DNA of 64,000 nt, taken from Candidatus Nitricoxidireducens bremensis. GTDB taxonomy: Bacteria > Pseudomonadota > Gammaproteobacteria > Burkholderiales > Rhodocyclaceae. A model generated the notes under the pieces. That model saw only the letters and a program-made list of their open reading frames with translations. It was not told the origin of the DNA and searched no databases. The stretch lies in assembly GCA_030247725.1 (NCBI GenBank), contig JAOTRT010000002.1, positions 62,001 through 126,000 on the forward strand, read 5' to 3'. Positions within the stretch are counted from its first letter, which is position 1. Every line of letters begins with the position of its first letter. Below are positions 34,160-54,351 of this stretch, piece after piece. The position numbers and the translations under genes are program-made.

Positions 34160-35074
34160 TTACTCCTTCCCTTCCTTGGCCGGCGCATCCGTCTTCGGCG
34201 CAGCGGTCTTGCGCACACGCTTGACGGGTGCCTTGGCCGGCGCGTCGCCCTCGGGGGCGGCGGCAACTTCGGGCTTGACTTCTTCCGCGGCCTTGGCGGC
34301 CGGCTTCTTGGCCGTCGTCGGACGCTTGGCGGCAGGCTTGGCTTCACCGCCAGCGTCGGTACGCGGCGCAGCCGGCTTGGCGGCGGGACGGCGCACCTTG
34401 CGGTCGTCGGCAGGCGCTTCGGGGGCGGCTACGGGCTGCTCGTTCTTGGCCAGCATCTCACCCTTGAACACCCAGACCTTGATGCCGGTGACACCGTAGG
34501 TCGTCTTGGCTTCGGAGGTACCGTAATCGATGTCGGCGCGCAGCGTATGCAGCGGCACGCGGCCTTCGCGATACCACTCGGTACGGGCGATTTCGGCGCC
34601 GTTCAAGCGGCCGGAACTCATGATCTTGATGCCCTGGGCGCCGAGGCGCATGGCGTTCTGCATGGCGCGCTTCATGGCCCGACGGAACATGATGCGCTTT
34701 TCCAGCTGCTGGGCAATGGAGTCGGCGATCAGTTGAGCATCGGTTTCCGGTTTGCGGATTTCCTCGATATTGACATGCACCGGCACCCCCATACGCTTCT
34801 GCAGATCGGCGCGCAGCTGCTCGATGTCCTCGCCCTTTTTGCCGATGACGACACCGGGGCGGGCGCTATACACCGTCACACGGGCGTTCTTCGCCGGACG
34901 CTCAATGATGACGCGACCTACGGAGGCATGTGCCAGTTTCTTCTTCAGATACTCGCGAACATCGAGGTCTTCCTTGAGCATCTGCCCATAGACCTTGGTA
35001 TTGGCATACCAGCGCGAAGCCCAGTCACGAGTGACCGCAAGGCGGAATCCGGTCGGATGAATCTTCTGTCCCAT
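34160..35074 (-). CDS. rpsC: 30S ribosomal protein S3 with long Ala/Lys/Pro-rich C-terminal tail
   Basis: S3 forms the mRNA entry helicase with S4 and S5. The first 210 residues are normal: [18 protein letters not shown] at the start, a KH domain with [16 protein letters not shown], and the end of the core at [13 protein letters not shown] tail of about 94 residues follows, built of short Ala, Lys and Pro repeats (KPAA, AKRP, PAKAP). The total of 304 aa compares with 233 in E. coli. The tail is presumably disordered and RNA-interacting. It lies between rplV and rplP. Confidence 0.97.
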   Translation of the reverse strand: MGQKIHPTGFRLAVTRDWASRWYANTKVYGQMLKEDLDVREYLKKKLAHASVGRVIIERPAKNARVTVYSARPGVVIGKKGEDIEQLRADLQKRMGVPVHVNIEEIRKPETDAQLIADSIAQQLEKRIMFRRAMKRAMQNAMRLGAQGIKIMSSGRLNGAEIARTEWYREGRVPLHTLRADIDYGTSEAKTTYGVTGIKVWVFKGEMLAKNEQPVAAPEAPADDRKVRRPAAKPAAPRTDAGGEAKPAAKRPTTAKKPAAKAAEEVKPEVAAAPEGDAPAKAPVKRVRKTAAPKTDAPAKEGKE

Positions 35075-35083
35075 AAATGCTCC

Positions 35084-35413
35084 TTAGTCCCCGACGGTCA
35101 CGAAGATGTGGCAGGTGGGCTTGACGATACGGTTGCCGCGACCTTTGGCGCGCGCGGTGAAGCGCTTGAGCACCGGCCCTTTTTCGACGTAGATCGTCTT
35201 GACCTTCAGGCTGTCGATGTCGGCACCATCGTTGTGCTCGGCATTGGCGATGGCCGATTCGAGCACCTTCTTGATGATGCCGGCACCCTTCTTCGGCGAG
35301 AAGGCCAGGATGTTGAGGGCCTGGTCGACGGGCTTGCCGCGGATCATGTCGGCGACGAGGCGGCCTTTTTGATCCGACAGGCGCACCCCCTTCAGAATGG
35401 CGTTGGTTTCCAT
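35084..35413 (-). CDS. rplV: 50S ribosomal protein L22
   Basis: L22 has a loop that lines the exit-tunnel constriction near macrolide sites. The 109 aa protein contains [20 protein letters not shown] and ends [18 protein letters not shown]. The ATG at 35413 is preferred because GAGG lies 8 bases upstream; ATG 35419 adds two residues. It lies between rpsS and rpsC. Confidence 0.96.
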   Translation of the reverse strand: METNAILKGVRLSDQKGRLVADMIRGKPVDQALNILAFSPKKGAGIIKKVLESAIANAEHNDGADIDSLKVKTIYVEKGPVLKRFTARAKGRGNRIVKPTCHIFVTVGD

Positions 35414-35423
35414 CGTCATTCCC

Positions 35424-35705
35424 TCACTTCTTCACCGCGGCTTTTTTGCCGGCGGTGTGTCCCTTGAAAGTCCGCGTCAGCGCGAACTCGCCCAGCTTGT
35501 GGCCAACCATGTTCTCGGAGACATACACCGGGATGTGCTGCTTGCCGTTATGCACAGCAATGGTCAGACCGACAAAGTCGGGCAGAACGGTGGAACGGCG
35601 CGACCAAGTCTTGATCGGACGCTTGTCGTTGGAGGCGCGCGCTGCATCGACCTTCTTGATAAGGTGAGCGTCGACGAAGGGGCCCTTCTTGATTGAACGT
35701 GCCAT
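35424..35705 (-). CDS. rpsS: 30S ribosomal protein S19
   Basis: S19 is a 30S head protein forming bridges with the 50S subunit. The 93 aa protein begins [19 protein letters not shown] and contains [21 protein letters not shown]. It lies between rplB and rplV. Confidence 0.98.
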   Translation of the reverse strand: MARSIKKGPFVDAHLIKKVDAARASNDKRPIKTWSRRSTVLPDFVGLTIAVHNGKQHIPVYVSENMVGHKLGEFALTRTFKGHTAGKKAAVKK

Positions 35706-35708
35706 GGC

Positions 35709-36542
35709 TTACCTCTTACCTTTCGGCCTGCGCTGGACGATCATGACGTCCGTACGCTTGTTGCTGCGAGTACGATAGCCCTTGGCCGGCTGACCCCACG
35801 GGCTGACCGGCACACGACCTTCGCCCGTCTTGCCTTCGCCGCCACCATGGGGGTGATCGACCGGGTTCATGACGACACCGCGTACCGTCGGGCGGATGCC
35901 GCGCCAACGCATGGCGCCGGCCTTGCCGAACTTGCGCAGGTTGTTTTCCTCGTTCCCGACTTCGCCGATGGTGGCGCGACACTCGACATGGATACGGCGA
36001 ATTTCGCCGGAACGCAGACGCACTTGCGCGTAGGTGCCTTCACGGGCGAGCAGCTGCACCGAAGTACCGGCGGCGCGCGCCAGCTGGGCACCCTTGCCCG
36101 GCATGATTTCGATGCAGTGGATCGTGGTACCAACCGGGATGTTGCGGATCGGCAGCGTGTTACCCGACTTGATCGGGGCTTCGGAACCGGACATCACCTC
36201 TTGACCGACCACCATGCCCTTGGGGGCAATGATGTAGCGGCGCTCGCCGTCTGCATAGAGCAGCAAGGCGATGTTGGCACTACGATTCGGGTCGTATTCG
36301 AGACGCTCGACCTTGGCCGGAATGCCGTCCTTGTTGCGCTTGAAGTCGACAATGCGGTACTGCTGCTTGTGACCGCCGCCCTGGTGGCGCGTGGTGATGT
36401 GACCGTGATTGTTGCGGCCGGCCTTGCTGGACTTGCTTTCGGTCAGCGCATCGATCGGACGACCCTTGTACAAATTCGGGTTGACGACCTTGACGACGCC
36501 GCGGCGACCAGCCGAAGTCGGCTTGACTTTAACGAGAGCCAT
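35709..36542 (-). CDS. rplB: 50S ribosomal protein L2
   Basis: L2 is needed for peptidyl transfer and subunit joining. The 277 aa protein contains [21 protein letters not shown] and the [15 protein letters not shown] motif with the conserved histidine. It overlaps rplW by one base and lies before rpsS. Confidence 0.98.
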   Translation of the reverse strand: MALVKVKPTSAGRRGVVKVVNPNLYKGRPIDALTESKSSKAGRNNHGHITTRHQGGGHKQQYRIVDFKRNKDGIPAKVERLEYDPNRSANIALLLYADGERRYIIAPKGMVVGQEVMSGSEAPIKSGNTLPIRNIPVGTTIHCIEIMPGKGAQLARAAGTSVQLLAREGTYAQVRLRSGEIRRIHVECRATIGEVGNEENNLRKFGKAGAMRWRGIRPTVRGVVMNPVDHPHGGGEGKTGEGRVPVSPWGQPAKGYRTRSNKRTDVMIVQRRPKGKR

Positions 36543-36859
36543 TAAGCTGCCCCTCCTTCCGCAAAGCTGATTTCCTGGCCGGGCTTCAGGCAGACGAAGG
36601 CCTTGCGGACATCGCTGCGGCGACCCATGCTACGACCGAAGCGCTTGACCTTGCCCTTCTGGTTGGCAACCTGAACCGACTTGACCTCGACCTTGAACAG
36701 CAGTTCGACGGCAGCCTTGATTTCAGGCTTGGTCGCATCGGGCGTGACGATGAAGACGACCTGCTCGTTCTTGTCGGCGATCATGGTCGCCTTTTCGGAG
36801 ATCTGCGGCGCCAGCAAAACCTGCATCAGGCGCTCCTGATTGAATTTCTGCGTGCTCAT
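36542..36859 (-). CDS. rplW: 50S ribosomal protein L23
   Basis: L23 at the tunnel exit docks SRP and trigger factor. The 105 aa protein contains [19 protein letters not shown] and the [20 protein letters not shown] loop. It overlaps rplD by 4 bases and rplB by one base. Confidence 0.97.
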   Translation of the reverse strand: MSTQKFNQERLMQVLLAPQISEKATMIADKNEQVVFIVTPDATKPEIKAAVELLFKVEVKSVQVANQKGKVKRFGRSMGRRSDVRKAFVCLKPGQEISFAEGGAA

Positions 36860-37476
36860 GCCAGCATCTCCTCCATCTTGGCGACAGCGCCCTTGGTCAG
36901 CAGGACCTTGGGGAAGCGCACCAGCGAGATCGGATCGGCCTGATGGGCTTCCAGCACCAGCACGTTCGGCAGGTTGCGCGAGGCGAGCATCAGGTTGTCG
37001 TCCAGCGTGTCGGTAATCACCAGCACGGAATCGAGGCCCATACCCTTCAGCTTCTGGGCGACCAACTTGGTCTTGGGCGCATCGACGGCGAAGTTCTCGA
37101 CCACCGCCAAGCGATCCTCGCGAGCGAGCTGCGACAGGATGGCAGCGAGACCGGCACGGTACATCTTGCGGTTCACCTTCTGGGAGAAATTCTCCTCGGG
37201 TGAATTCGGGAAAATGCGACCGCCTCCGCGCCAGAGCGGCGACGAAGTCATACCGGCGCGCGCACGACCGGTGCCCTTCTGACGGAAGGGCTTCTTGGTG
37301 CTGTGATGAACCTCGGCACGGGTGAGCTGGGCGCGGTTGCCGGAACGGGCATTGGCCTGAAAAGCCACCACGACCTGATGCACCAGCGCTTCATTGTAGT
37401 CACGACCAAACAGCGCATCCGACGCGGAAAGCGTTGCCGCCGGCTGGCCCTGCTCGTTGATCAGTTTAAGTTCCAT
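36856..37476 (-). CDS. rplD: 50S ribosomal protein L4
   Basis: L4 lines the tunnel and in E. coli controls its own operon through the S10 leader. The 206 aa protein has the [20 protein letters not shown] loop. It lies between rplC and rplW. Confidence 0.97.
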   Translation of the reverse strand: MELKLINEQGQPAATLSASDALFGRDYNEALVHQVVVAFQANARSGNRAQLTRAEVHHSTKKPFRQKGTGRARAGMTSSPLWRGGGRIFPNSPEENFSQKVNRKMYRAGLAAILSQLAREDRLAVVENFAVDAPKTKLVAQKLKGMGLDSVLVITDTLDDNLMLASRNLPNVLVLEAHQADPISLVRFPKVLLTKGAVAKMEEMLA

Positions 37477-37491
37477 GATGTCGTCGCTCCT

Positions 37492-38136
37492 TTACTTGCC
37501 AGCCCGGACGGCCGGAGCAACGACAACATCGCCACCCTTGGAACCCGGAACGGCGCCCTTCACCAGCAGCAGCTGACGAACCTCATCGATACGAACGATT
37601 TCGAGGTTCTGGGCGGTGCGCTTGACGGCGCCGAGATGGCCGGCCATGCGCTTACCAGGGAACACACGACCCGGGTCCTGCGCCATGCCGATGGAGCCCG
37701 GCGCATTGTGCGAAACCGAGTTGCCATGGGAGGCACGGTTCGACGAGAAGTGGTGGCGCTTGATGGAGCCAGCGAAGCCCTTGCCCTGGCTGGTGCCAGT
37801 GACATCCACCATCTGGCCCGGCTGGAAGATAGTGACGGCAACGACGTCACCAGCCTTCAGGCTGGACAGCTGCTCTTGGGCGACACGGAATTCCTTGAGC
37901 ACATTGCCGGCTTCAACACCGGCCTTGGCAAGATGCCCCGCAGCAGCCTTATTGACACGGCTGGCGCGGCGCTTGCCAAAGGTCACCTGAACCGCGGCAT
38001 AGCCGTCGGCTTCAGGCGTCTTGATTTGCGTGACGCGATTGTTCGACACATCGAGCACAGTCACCGGAACGGTCGAGCCGTCCTCAGCAAAAATGCGCGT
38101 CATGCCGACCTTGCGTCCGACAAGGCCTAGACTCAT
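37492..38136 (-). CDS. rplC: 50S ribosomal protein L3
   Basis: L3 reaches the peptidyl-transferase centre. The 214 aa protein starts [20 protein letters not shown] and contains [13 protein letters not shown] and [17 protein letters not shown], the latter with the glutamine that PrmB methylates in other bacteria. It follows rpsJ after a 92-base spacer containing a stem-loop. Confidence 0.97.
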   Translation of the reverse strand: MSLGLVGRKVGMTRIFAEDGSTVPVTVLDVSNNRVTQIKTPEADGYAAVQVTFGKRRASRVNKAAAGHLAKAGVEAGNVLKEFRVAQEQLSSLKAGDVVAVTIFQPGQMVDVTGTSQGKGFAGSIKRHHFSSNRASHGNSVSHNAPGSIGMAQDPGRVFPGKRMAGHLGAVKRTAQNLEIVRIDEVRQLLLVKGAVPGSKGGDVVVAPAVRAGK

Positions 38137-38195
38137 TTTTTTCTCCTAAACCCCGGCTACGATTGGCCGGGCCCAAAGTACAACCGATTGCAGCA

Positions 38196-38213
38196 GCGCC
38201 GAAAAGTCGGCGC
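38196..38213 (-). other. Stem-loop between rpsJ and rplC
   Basis: GCGCCGA and TCGGCGC pair perfectly around a 4-base loop in the 92-base rpsJ-rplC spacer. There is no U-tract. It may be a processing or regulator-binding site, since the S10 leader itself is very short here. Confidence 0.5.
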
Positions 38214-38228
38214 CACCGTTGAAACGAA

Positions 38229-38540
38229 TTACTGCAGCTTGATCTCGACGTCGACGCCAGCCGGCAGATCCAGCTTCATCAGCGCATCCACCGTCTTGTC
38301 GGTCGGATCGATGATGTCCATCAGGCGCAGATGGGTACGAATCTCGAACTGATCGCGCGAGGTTTTGTTCACGTGCGGCGAACGCAGCACGTTGAAACGC
38401 TCGATGCGCGTCGGCAGCGGCACCGGACCACGCACAACGGCGCCGGTACGTTTGGCCGTATCCACGATCTCAAGAGCCGACTGATCGATCAGCTTGTAGT
38501 CGAAGGCCTTGAGGCGGATGCGAATTTTCTGGCTTTGCAT
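38229..38540 (-). CDS. rpsJ: 30S ribosomal protein S10 / NusE
   Basis: S10 is a head protein and, as NusE, joins NusG in antitermination and transcription-translation coupling. The 103 aa protein has [40 protein letters not shown] and [20 protein letters not shown]. It is the first gene of the S10 operon. Its promoter overlaps the tuf terminator. Confidence 0.98.
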   Translation of the reverse strand: MQSQKIRIRLKAFDYKLIDQSALEIVDTAKRTGAVVRGPVPLPTRIERFNVLRSPHVNKTSRDQFEIRTHLRLMDIIDPTDKTVDALMKLDLPAGVDVEIKLQ

Positions 38541-38578
38541 GACAAACCCTTAAAGAGCGAGGCCCGGACAGGCACCTT

Positions 38579-38613
38579 AAAAAGGAAAGCGCGGGATTAT
38601 GCCGCGCTTTTCC
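38579..38613 (-). terminator. Intrinsic terminator after tufA
   Basis: On the minus strand GGAAAAGCGCGG pairs with CCGCGCTTTCC around a 7-base loop and is followed by five T. It would end the str operon. The loop contains the -10 hexamer of the rpsJ promoter. Confidence 0.85.
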
Positions 38614-38624
38614 TGACTTGGCAA
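38596..38624 (-). promoter_or_regulatory. Sigma70 promoter of the S10 operon (rpsJ)
   Basis: TTGCCA (38619-38624) and CATAAT (38596-38601) are separated by 17 bases. The expected start leaves a leader of only about 49 bases before rpsJ. Confidence 0.7.
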
Positions 38625-38628
38625 GAAC

Positions 38629-39819
38629 TTACTCGATGATCTTGGCGACGACGCCGGCGCCGACGGTACGACCACCTTCGCGGATGGCGAAGCGCAGGCC
38701 GTCTTCCATGGCGATCGGGGCGATCAGCTTCACCGTCATCTGCACGTTGTCGCCAGGCATCACCATTTCCGTGCCCGCCGGCAGCTCGATCGAGCCCGTC
38801 ACGTCCGTCGTGCGGAAATAGAACTGCGGACGATAGCCGTTGAAGAACGGGGTGTGACGACCGCCTTCATCCTTCGACAGCACATACACTTCGGAAGTGA
38901 AGTGGGTGTGCGGGGTGATGGAACCCGGCTTTGCCAGCACCTGACCACGCTCAACTTCTTCGCGCTTCGTGCCGCGCAGCAGCACGCCGACGTTGTCGCC
39001 CGCCTGACCCTGGTCCAGCAGCTTGCGGAACATTTCCACGCCGGTGCAGATGGTCTTGACGGTCGGACGGATACCGACGATTTCGATTTCCTCGCCGACC
39101 TTGACGATGCCGCGCTCGACGCGACCGGTCACCACGGTGCCGCGGCCGGAGATCGAGAACACGTCTTCGATCGGCAGCAGGAAGGGCTTGTCGATGGCGC
39201 GCTCGGGCGTCGGGATGTAGCTGTCCAGCGCGTCGGCCAGCTTGAGGATGGCGCCTTCGCCGAGGTCGCCCTTGTCGCCTTCCATCGCCTTCAGGGCGGA
39301 GCCCTTGATGATCGGGATGTCGTCGCCCGGGAAGTCGTACTTGGAGAGCAGCTCGCGCACTTCCATCTCGACCAGTTCGAGCAGTTCGGCGTCGTCCACC
39401 ATGTCGCACTTGTTCATGAAGACGATGATGAACGGCACACCGACCTGACGCGCCAGCAGGATGTGCTCGCGGGTCTGCGGCATCGGGCCGTCGGCGGCGG
39501 ACACCACCAGGATCGCGCCGTCCATCTGGGCGGCGCCGGTGATCATGTTCTTCACGTAGTCGGCGTGACCCGGGCAATCCACGTGGGCGTAGTGACGGGT
39601 CGCCGTCTCGTACTCGACGTGGGCGGTGTTGATCGTGATACCCCGGGCCTTTTCTTCCGGCGCCGCGTCGATCTGGTCGTAGGCCTTGGCCTCGCCACCG
39701 AACTTGGTGGACAGCACGGTCGTGATCGCCGCCGTCAAGGTCGTCTTGCCGTGGTCAACGTGTCCAATCGTGCCCACATTCACGTGCGGTTTGGTCCGCT
39801 CAAACTTGCCTTTTGCCAT
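38629..39819 (-). CDS. tufA: Elongation factor Tu, copy in the str operon
   Basis: EF-Tu brings aminoacyl-tRNA to the ribosome as a GTP complex. The 396 aa protein has G1 [12 protein letters not shown]3 [12 protein letters not shown] and G4 NKCDMVDD, followed by two beta-barrel domains ending [11 protein letters not shown]. Translation is identical to the second copy at 54880-56070, and shadow frames across the gene are identical too, so the DNA is essentially the same. It follows fusA by 24 bases with GGAAGG upstream of the ATG. Confidence 0.98.
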   Translation of the reverse strand: MAKGKFERTKPHVNVGTIGHVDHGKTTLTAAITTVLSTKFGGEAKAYDQIDAAPEEKARGITINTAHVEYETATRHYAHVDCPGHADYVKNMITGAAQMDGAILVVSAADGPMPQTREHILLARQVGVPFIIVFMNKCDMVDDAELLELVEMEVRELLSKYDFPGDDIPIIKGSALKAMEGDKGDLGEGAILKLADALDSYIPTPERAIDKPFLLPIEDVFSISGRGTVVTGRVERGIVKVGEEIEIVGIRPTVKTICTGVEMFRKLLDQGQAGDNVGVLLRGTKREEVERGQVLAKPGSITPHTHFTSEVYVLSKDEGGRHTPFFNGYRPQFYFRTTDVTGSIELPAGTEMVMPGDNVQMTVKLIAPIAMEDGLRFAIREGGRTVGAGVVAKIIE

Positions 39820-39843
39820 GGTTAGCTTCCTTCCAAAGAACGG

Positions 39844-41937
<2,094 letters not shown>

Positions 41938-42010
41938 TTTGTTTACCTGCCTTATCTAAGCCAAACCGCCTTGGCACCCATCTAGCGATGAGCCACCAGG
42001 GCGGCAACTG

Positions 42011-42039
42011 AAAAATAGCCGCGCAGCCCAGCTGCGCGG
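42011..42039 (-). terminator. Terminator/attenuator between rpsG and fusA
   Basis: CCGCGCAGC pairs perfectly with GCTGCGCGG around a 3-base loop, followed after three bases by five T on the transcribed strand. It lies inside the str operon, so it probably attenuates rather than fully stops transcription. Confidence 0.8.
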
Positions 42040-42050
42040 TTACGGAAACA

Positions 42051-42521
42051 TCAGAACCGGAAATGCGAGAAGGCCTTGTTGGCCTCCGCCATACGGTGCA
42101 CTTCTTCACGCTTCTTCATCGCCGCGCCACGACCCTCGGACGCCTCCAGCAGTTCACCTGCCAGACGTTGCCCCATGGACTTCTCCGAACGCTTACGGGC
42201 GGCCTCACGCAGCCAGCGCATCGACAGCGCCATGCGGCGGGAAGGACGCACCTCAACCGGCACCTGGTAGTTGGCGCCGCCAACGCGACGACTCTTGACC
42301 TCGACGATCGGCTTGACGTTATTGATCGCCAGACCGAACACCTCAAGCGGGTCCTTGCCGCTCTTGGTCTTGATCTGATCAAAGGCGCCATAGATGATGC
42401 GCTCGGCAACGGACTTCTTGCCGCTGGTCATCAGCACATTGACGAACTTGGAAACATCGACGCTACCGAACTTCGGGTCCGGCAGGATCTCACGCTTGGG
42501 TACTTCACGACGACGCGGCAT
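42051..42521 (-). CDS. rpsG: 30S ribosomal protein S7
   Basis: S7 nucleates the 30S head and in E. coli represses the str operon. The 156 aa protein starts [20 protein letters not shown] and contains [27 protein letters not shown] sequence and [19 protein letters not shown]. It follows rpsL by 18 bases. Confidence 0.98.
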   Translation of the reverse strand: MPRRREVPKREILPDPKFGSVDVSKFVNVLMTSGKKSVAERIIYGAFDQIKTKSGKDPLEVFGLAINNVKPIVEVKSRRVGGANYQVPVEVRPSRRMALSMRWLREAARKRSEKSMGQRLAGELLEASEGRGAAMKKREEVHRMAEANKAFSHFRF

Positions 42522-42539
42522 GGATAACCTCTTCTAAGC

Positions 42540-42917
42540 TTAAGCAGCTTTCGGGCGCTTGGCGCCGTACTTGGAACGGGACTGCTTGCGGTCCTTGACA
42601 CCCTGGGTGTCGAGGCTACCGCGCACGATGTGATAACGAACGCCCGGCAAGTCCTTCACACGACCGCCGCGGATCAGCACAACCGAGTGCTCCTGCAGGT
42701 TGTGGCCTTCGCCGCCGATGTAGGAGATGACCTCGAAACCGTTGGTCAGGCGCACCTTGGCGACCTTCCGCAGCGCCGAGTTCGGCTTCTTCGGCGTCGT
42801 GGTGTAGACGCGGGTGCACACGCCACGCTTGGCCGGGCAGTTGGCCAGCGCAGGCACTTTACTCTTGCTCTGCGGAGCCTGGCGGCCCTTGCGCACGAGC
42901 TGGTTAATGGTTGGCAT
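42540..42917 (-). CDS. rpsL: 30S ribosomal protein S12
   Basis: S12 controls decoding accuracy at the A site. The 125 aa protein contains [18 protein letters not shown] and [15 protein letters not shown]. The lysines associated with streptomycin sensitivity (TPKKPNS and GGRVKD regions) are in their ordinary form. It is the first gene of the str operon, with its own promoter at the end of rpoC. Confidence 0.98.
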   Translation of the reverse strand: MPTINQLVRKGRQAPQSKSKVPALANCPAKRGVCTRVYTTTPKKPNSALRKVAKVRLTNGFEVISYIGGEGHNLQEHSVVLIRGGRVKDLPGVRYHIVRGSLDTQGVKDRKQSRSKYGAKRPKAA

Positions 42918-42969
42918 ATCTATTCATCCCAATAGCTTGCGGCCCCCTGGCGGGGAGCAAAGAGGCCGG

Positions 42970-42994
42970 ATTATAGTAATCGTGACAAGCGCCG

Positions 42995-42998
<4 letters not shown>
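42970..42998 (-). promoter_or_regulatory. Sigma70 promoter of the str operon (rpsL)
   Basis: TTGACG (42993-42998) and a consensus TATAAT (42970-42975) are separated by 17 bases. The -35 overlaps the rpoC stop codon. GCCTCTTTGC begins 3 bases after the -10, identical to the rplN promoter. Confidence 0.87.
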
Positions 42999-47197
<4,199 letters not shown>

Positions 47198-47223
47198 GGG
47201 TCACTCCAATCCTTGCGCGGCCA

Positions 47224-51327
<4,104 letters not shown>

Positions 51328-51399
51328 GTTCGCTCCGACAGTCAGGAATCAAAAAGCAGGAATCGGGATGTTGCCAATTACTGTTTTATGCGCCCTGGA

Positions 51400-51436
51400 A
51401 AAAGGGAAAAGGCTGGCGGCCAAAAGGCCGCCAGCC
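51400..51436 (-). terminator. Terminator/attenuator between rplL and rpoB
   Basis: A perfect 11-base stem, GGCTGGCGGCC with GGCCGCCAGCC, has a TTTT loop and is followed by TTTTCCCTTTT on the transcribed strand. It occupies the place of the E. coli attenuator that lowers rpoBC expression relative to rplJL. Confidence 0.9.
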
Positions 51437-51453
51437 CGGCGTGCAAAAAGCGC

Positions 51454-51831
51454 TTACTTGACCTCGACCTTGGCGCCGGCATCCTCGAGCTGCTTCTTGA
51501 GGGCTTCGGCGTCGGCCTTCGGAATGGCTTCCTTGACGGGCTTCGGGGCGCCATCGACCAGATCCTTGGCTTCCTTGAGGCCCAGGCCGGTGGCGGCACG
51601 GACGACCTTGATGACTTCGACCTTCTTCTCGCCGGCAGCCATCAGCGTAACGGTGAACTCGGTCTGCTCTTCGGCAGCGGCAGCGGCACCGCCGCCAGCG
51701 CCAGGAGCGGCGACGGCCATCGAGGCGGCGGAGACGCCAAACTTCTCTTCGAACGCCTTGACCAGGTCGTTCAGATCCATGACGGTCATGCCGCCAACGG
51801 CTTCGAGGATATCTTCCTTGGTAATTGCCAT
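51454..51831 (-). CDS. rplL: 50S ribosomal protein L7/L12
   Basis: L7/L12 forms the stalk that recruits translational GTPases. The 125 aa protein has an N-terminal dimerisation domain ([20 protein letters not shown]), an Ala/Gly-rich hinge (about 38-52) and the C-terminal [19 protein letters not shown]. It follows rplJ by 42 bases and precedes the attenuator. Confidence 0.98.
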   Translation of the reverse strand: MAITKEDILEAVGGMTVMDLNDLVKAFEEKFGVSAASMAVAAPGAGGGAAAAAEEQTEFTVTLMAAGEKKVEVIKVVRAATGLGLKEAKDLVDGAPKPVKEAIPKADAEALKKQLEDAGAKVEVK

Positions 51832-51873
51832 GATTGTGTTACTCCGGAATCAAATGTCGTAAGAGTGGAATGA

Positions 51874-52371
51874 TCAAGCGGCTTCGGCTTCGCGCTTCTT
51901 GGCGAGAGCAGCCAGGGCGCACGCGAACGTGGACACCGGGGCCTGCATAACGCCGAGCAGCTTCGCCAGCAGCTCTTCGCGGCTGGGAATGCTGGCCAGG
52001 GCCTTGACGGCAGCCTGGTCGAGCACCTTGCCGGAATAGCAGCCGGCCTTGAGCACCAGCTTGTCATTGGTTTTTGCAAAGTCGTTGAGCACCTTGGCCG
52101 CTGCCACAGCGTCTTGCGACATGCTGTAGATCAGCGGACCGGTCATCGCAGCCGACAGGCCCTCGAACGAGGTACCGGCGACGGCGCGACGGACAAGGGT
52201 GTTCTTCAGCACACGCAGGTAAACGCCAGATTCGCGCGCCTTCTTCCGCAGTTGGGTGAGATCGCCCACCTCAATACCGCGATATTCGGCAACCACGATG
52301 GTCTGGGAGTTGGCGACCTGTGCCGACACCTCTGCCACAACGGCCTTCTTATCGTCGAGACTCAGACCCAT
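51874..52371 (-). CDS. rplJ: 50S ribosomal protein L10
   Basis: L10 anchors the L7/L12 dimers and, as the complex, represses its own mRNA in many bacteria. The 165 aa protein starts [20 protein letters not shown] and contains [20 protein letters not shown]. It is preceded by a 220-base untranslated region and a strong Shine-Dalgarno sequence, AAAGGAGG. Confidence 0.97.
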   Translation of the reverse strand: MGLSLDDKKAVVAEVSAQVANSQTIVVAEYRGIEVGDLTQLRKKARESGVYLRVLKNTLVRRAVAGTSFEGLSAAMTGPLIYSMSQDAVAAAKVLNDFAKTNDKLVLKAGCYSGKVLDQAAVKALASIPSREELLAKLLGVMQAPVSTFACALAALAKKREAEAA

Positions 52372-52591
52372 TAGGTCTTTCCTCCTTTTAAGTCAACACG
52401 CGGCGGATTGCTCCGACGCACCCACGGCGACCTTCGATCAGGAGTACGGCTAAATCCTGTTTTCGGGTGACGCCATCTACGCTGGCCAGGGCGACGCTGC
52501 TCTGTCGCCCGCGTTTAAGTCCCCGCGGGACACCTGCGGTCTTTGACAACCCGCCGCGCCCCGAACGGGGCGGCGCGGCGGCCCAAAGTTC
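52372..52591 (-). promoter_or_regulatory. rplJ leader region with terminal hairpin of rplA
   Basis: This 220-base spacer between rplA and rplJ is the place of the L10 leader, an autoregulatory RNA to which the L10-L7/L12 complex binds. It begins with a strong GC hairpin (52551-52581, arms CCGCCGCG and CGCGGCGG, inner CCCC/GGGG, no U-tract) that may end or process the rplKA message. The rest contains several GC-rich pairable segments. I did not derive a full fold. Confidence 0.6.
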
Positions 52592-53296
52592 TTACTGTTG
52601 CTGCGCCGACAGGCTGGCCTGATCGACGCGGACACCGGCGCCCATCGTCGAGGACAGCGAAATCTTCTTCAGATACTGGCCCTTGGACGCAGCCGGCTTG
52701 GCCTTGGTCAGCGCGTCGATCAGCGCAGCGAGGTTCTGCTGCAGCGCTTCGACGCTGAAGGAGGCACGGCCAATGGTGCACTGGATGATGCCGCCCTTGT
52801 CGGTGCGGTACTGGACCTGACCGGCCTTGGCGTTCTTCACGGCGGTGGTGACATCCATGGTCACGGTGCCGACCTTCGGGTTCGGCATCAGGCCGCGGGG
52901 GCCGAGAATCTGGCCGAGCGCACCGACGACGCGCATGGCATCCGGCGTAGCGATGCAGATGTCGAAATCCATGGTGCCGCCCTTGATGGTGGCCGCCAGA
53001 TCGTCGAAACCGACGATGTCGGCACCCGCAGCCTTGGCCTCTTCGGCCTTGGCACCCTGGGCGAACACGGCGACACGTACCGTCTTGCCCGTACCAGCCG
53101 GCAGCACGACGGAGCCGCGCACCAGTTGGTCGGATTTCTTGGCGTCGACGCCGAGGTTCACGGCGACGTCGATGGACTCGTCGAACTTGGCGGTGGCATT
53201 CTGCTTCACCATGGCCAGGGCTTCGGCGAGGGGATAGTTCTTCTGGCGGTCGACATTGGCGCGGACCGCGCGCAGGCGCTTGGAATGCTGGGCCAT
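52592..53296 (-). CDS. rplA: 50S ribosomal protein L1
   Basis: L1 forms the mobile stalk that escorts E-site tRNA and represses the L11 operon. The 234 aa protein contains [38 protein letters not shown] and [15 protein letters not shown], all conserved. It follows rplK by 2 bases. Confidence 0.98.
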   Translation of the reverse strand: MAQHSKRLRAVRANVDRQKNYPLAEALAMVKQNATAKFDESIDVAVNLGVDAKKSDQLVRGSVVLPAGTGKTVRVAVFAQGAKAEEAKAAGADIVGFDDLAATIKGGTMDFDICIATPDAMRVVGALGQILGPRGLMPNPKVGTVTMDVTTAVKNAKAGQVQYRTDKGGIIQCTIGRASFSVEALQQNLAALIDALTKAKPAASKGQYLKKISLSSTMGAGVRVDQASLSAQQQ

Positions 53297-53298
53297 GG

Positions 53299-53730
53299 TC
53301 AGACTCCTTCCACGGTGATGCCCATGCTGCGGGCGGAACCGGCGATGGTACGCACCGCGGCATCCATATCGGCGGCGGTGAGGTCCGGCATCTTGGTCTT
53401 GGCGATTTCTTCGGCCTGGGCGCGCGTCAGCTTGCCAACCTTGTCGGTATGGGGCTTCGGGCTACCCTTCTGGACACCGGCCGCCTTCTTGATGAGGACG
53501 GTCGCGGGCGGCGTCTTCATGATGAAGGTGAAGCTCTTGTCCGCGAAGGCGGTGATCACCACGGGGATCGGCAGACCGGGCTCCAGGCCCTGGGTCTTGG
53601 CGTTGAACGCCTTGCAGAATTCCATGATGTTGAGGCCGCGCTGGCCGAGCGCGGGACCGATCGGGGGCGACGGATTCGCCTTGCCCGCCGGCACTTGCAG
53701 CTTGATGTAGCCGACAATCTTCTTTGCCAT
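53299..53730 (-). CDS. rplK: 50S ribosomal protein L11
   Basis: L11 binds the GTPase centre and is needed for RelA activation. The 143 aa protein contains [21 protein letters not shown], with the proline-rich turn that contacts thiostrepton, and ends [13 protein letters not shown]. It follows nusG after an 87-base gap with a hairpin. Confidence 0.98.
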   Translation of the reverse strand: MAKKIVGYIKLQVPAGKANPSPPIGPALGQRGLNIMEFCKAFNAKTQGLEPGLPIPVVITAFADKSFTFIMKTPPATVLIKKAAGVQKGSPKPHTDKVGKLTRAQAEEIAKTKMPDLTAADMDAAVRTIAGSARSMGITVEGV

Positions 53731-53785
53731 GATGGCTCCTGTTATTGAGTAGTAACGCGCTTTCGATACCTACCGGCGCTCCTCT

Positions 53786-53807
53786 TGCCGCAGAAACCGC
53801 TGCGGCA
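53786..53807 (-). other. Stem-loop in the nusG-rplK spacer
   Basis: TGCCGCAG and CTGCGGCA form a perfect 8-base stem with a 6-base loop upstream of rplK. It has no U-tract. This is where L1 autoregulation of rplKA acts in E. coli, so an L1-binding role is possible. Confidence 0.5.
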
Positions 53808-53817
53808 CCGGTGAAAA

Positions 53818-54351
53818 TCAGGCCTTCTCGACCTGGGCGAACTCCAGCTCGACCGGCGTGGCGCGACCGAAGATCGTCACCGAGACGCGCAGGCGGCTTT
53901 TCTCGTAGTTCACTTCCTCGACCGTGCCATTGAAGTCCGTGAACGGACCATCCTTGACGCGCACCATCTCGCCGGTCTCGAACAGCACCTTGGGGCGCGG
54001 CTTTTCGACACCCTCCTGCATCTGGTGCATGATCTTCTCGACCTCCTTCTCGGAAATCGGCGTCGGCTTGGTGGCAGTGCCGCCGACAAAGCCGGTGACC
54101 TTGGCGGTGCTCTTGACCAGGTGCCAGGTGTCGTCATCCATCTCCATTTCCACCAGCACATAACCGGGGAAGAACTTGCGCTCGGAGATGCTCTTCTGAC
54201 CACCCTTCATCTCGATCACTTCCTCGACTGGAACGAGGATCTGACCGAACTTGTCCTGCATGCCGGCGCGAGCGATGCGCTCCACAAGCGCCCGCTGCAC
54301 AGACTTCTCAAAACCTGAATAGGCGTGAACGACGTACCAGCGTTTTGTCAT
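53818..54351 (-). CDS. nusG: Transcription elongation/antitermination factor NusG
   Basis: NusG couples RNA polymerase to ribosomes, via S10, and to Rho. The 177 aa protein has the NGN domain beginning [20 protein letters not shown] and [19 protein letters not shown], and a C-terminal KOW domain with [18 protein letters not shown]. It overlaps secE by 4 bases. Confidence 0.98.
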   Translation of the reverse strand: MTKRWYVVHAYSGFEKSVQRALVERIARAGMQDKFGQILVPVEEVIEMKGGQKSISERKFFPGYVLVEMEMDDDTWHLVKSTAKVTGFVGGTATKPTPISEKEVEKIMHQMQEGVEKPRPKVLFETGEMVRVKDGPFTDFNGTVEEVNYEKSRLRVSVTIFGRATPVELEFAQVEKA

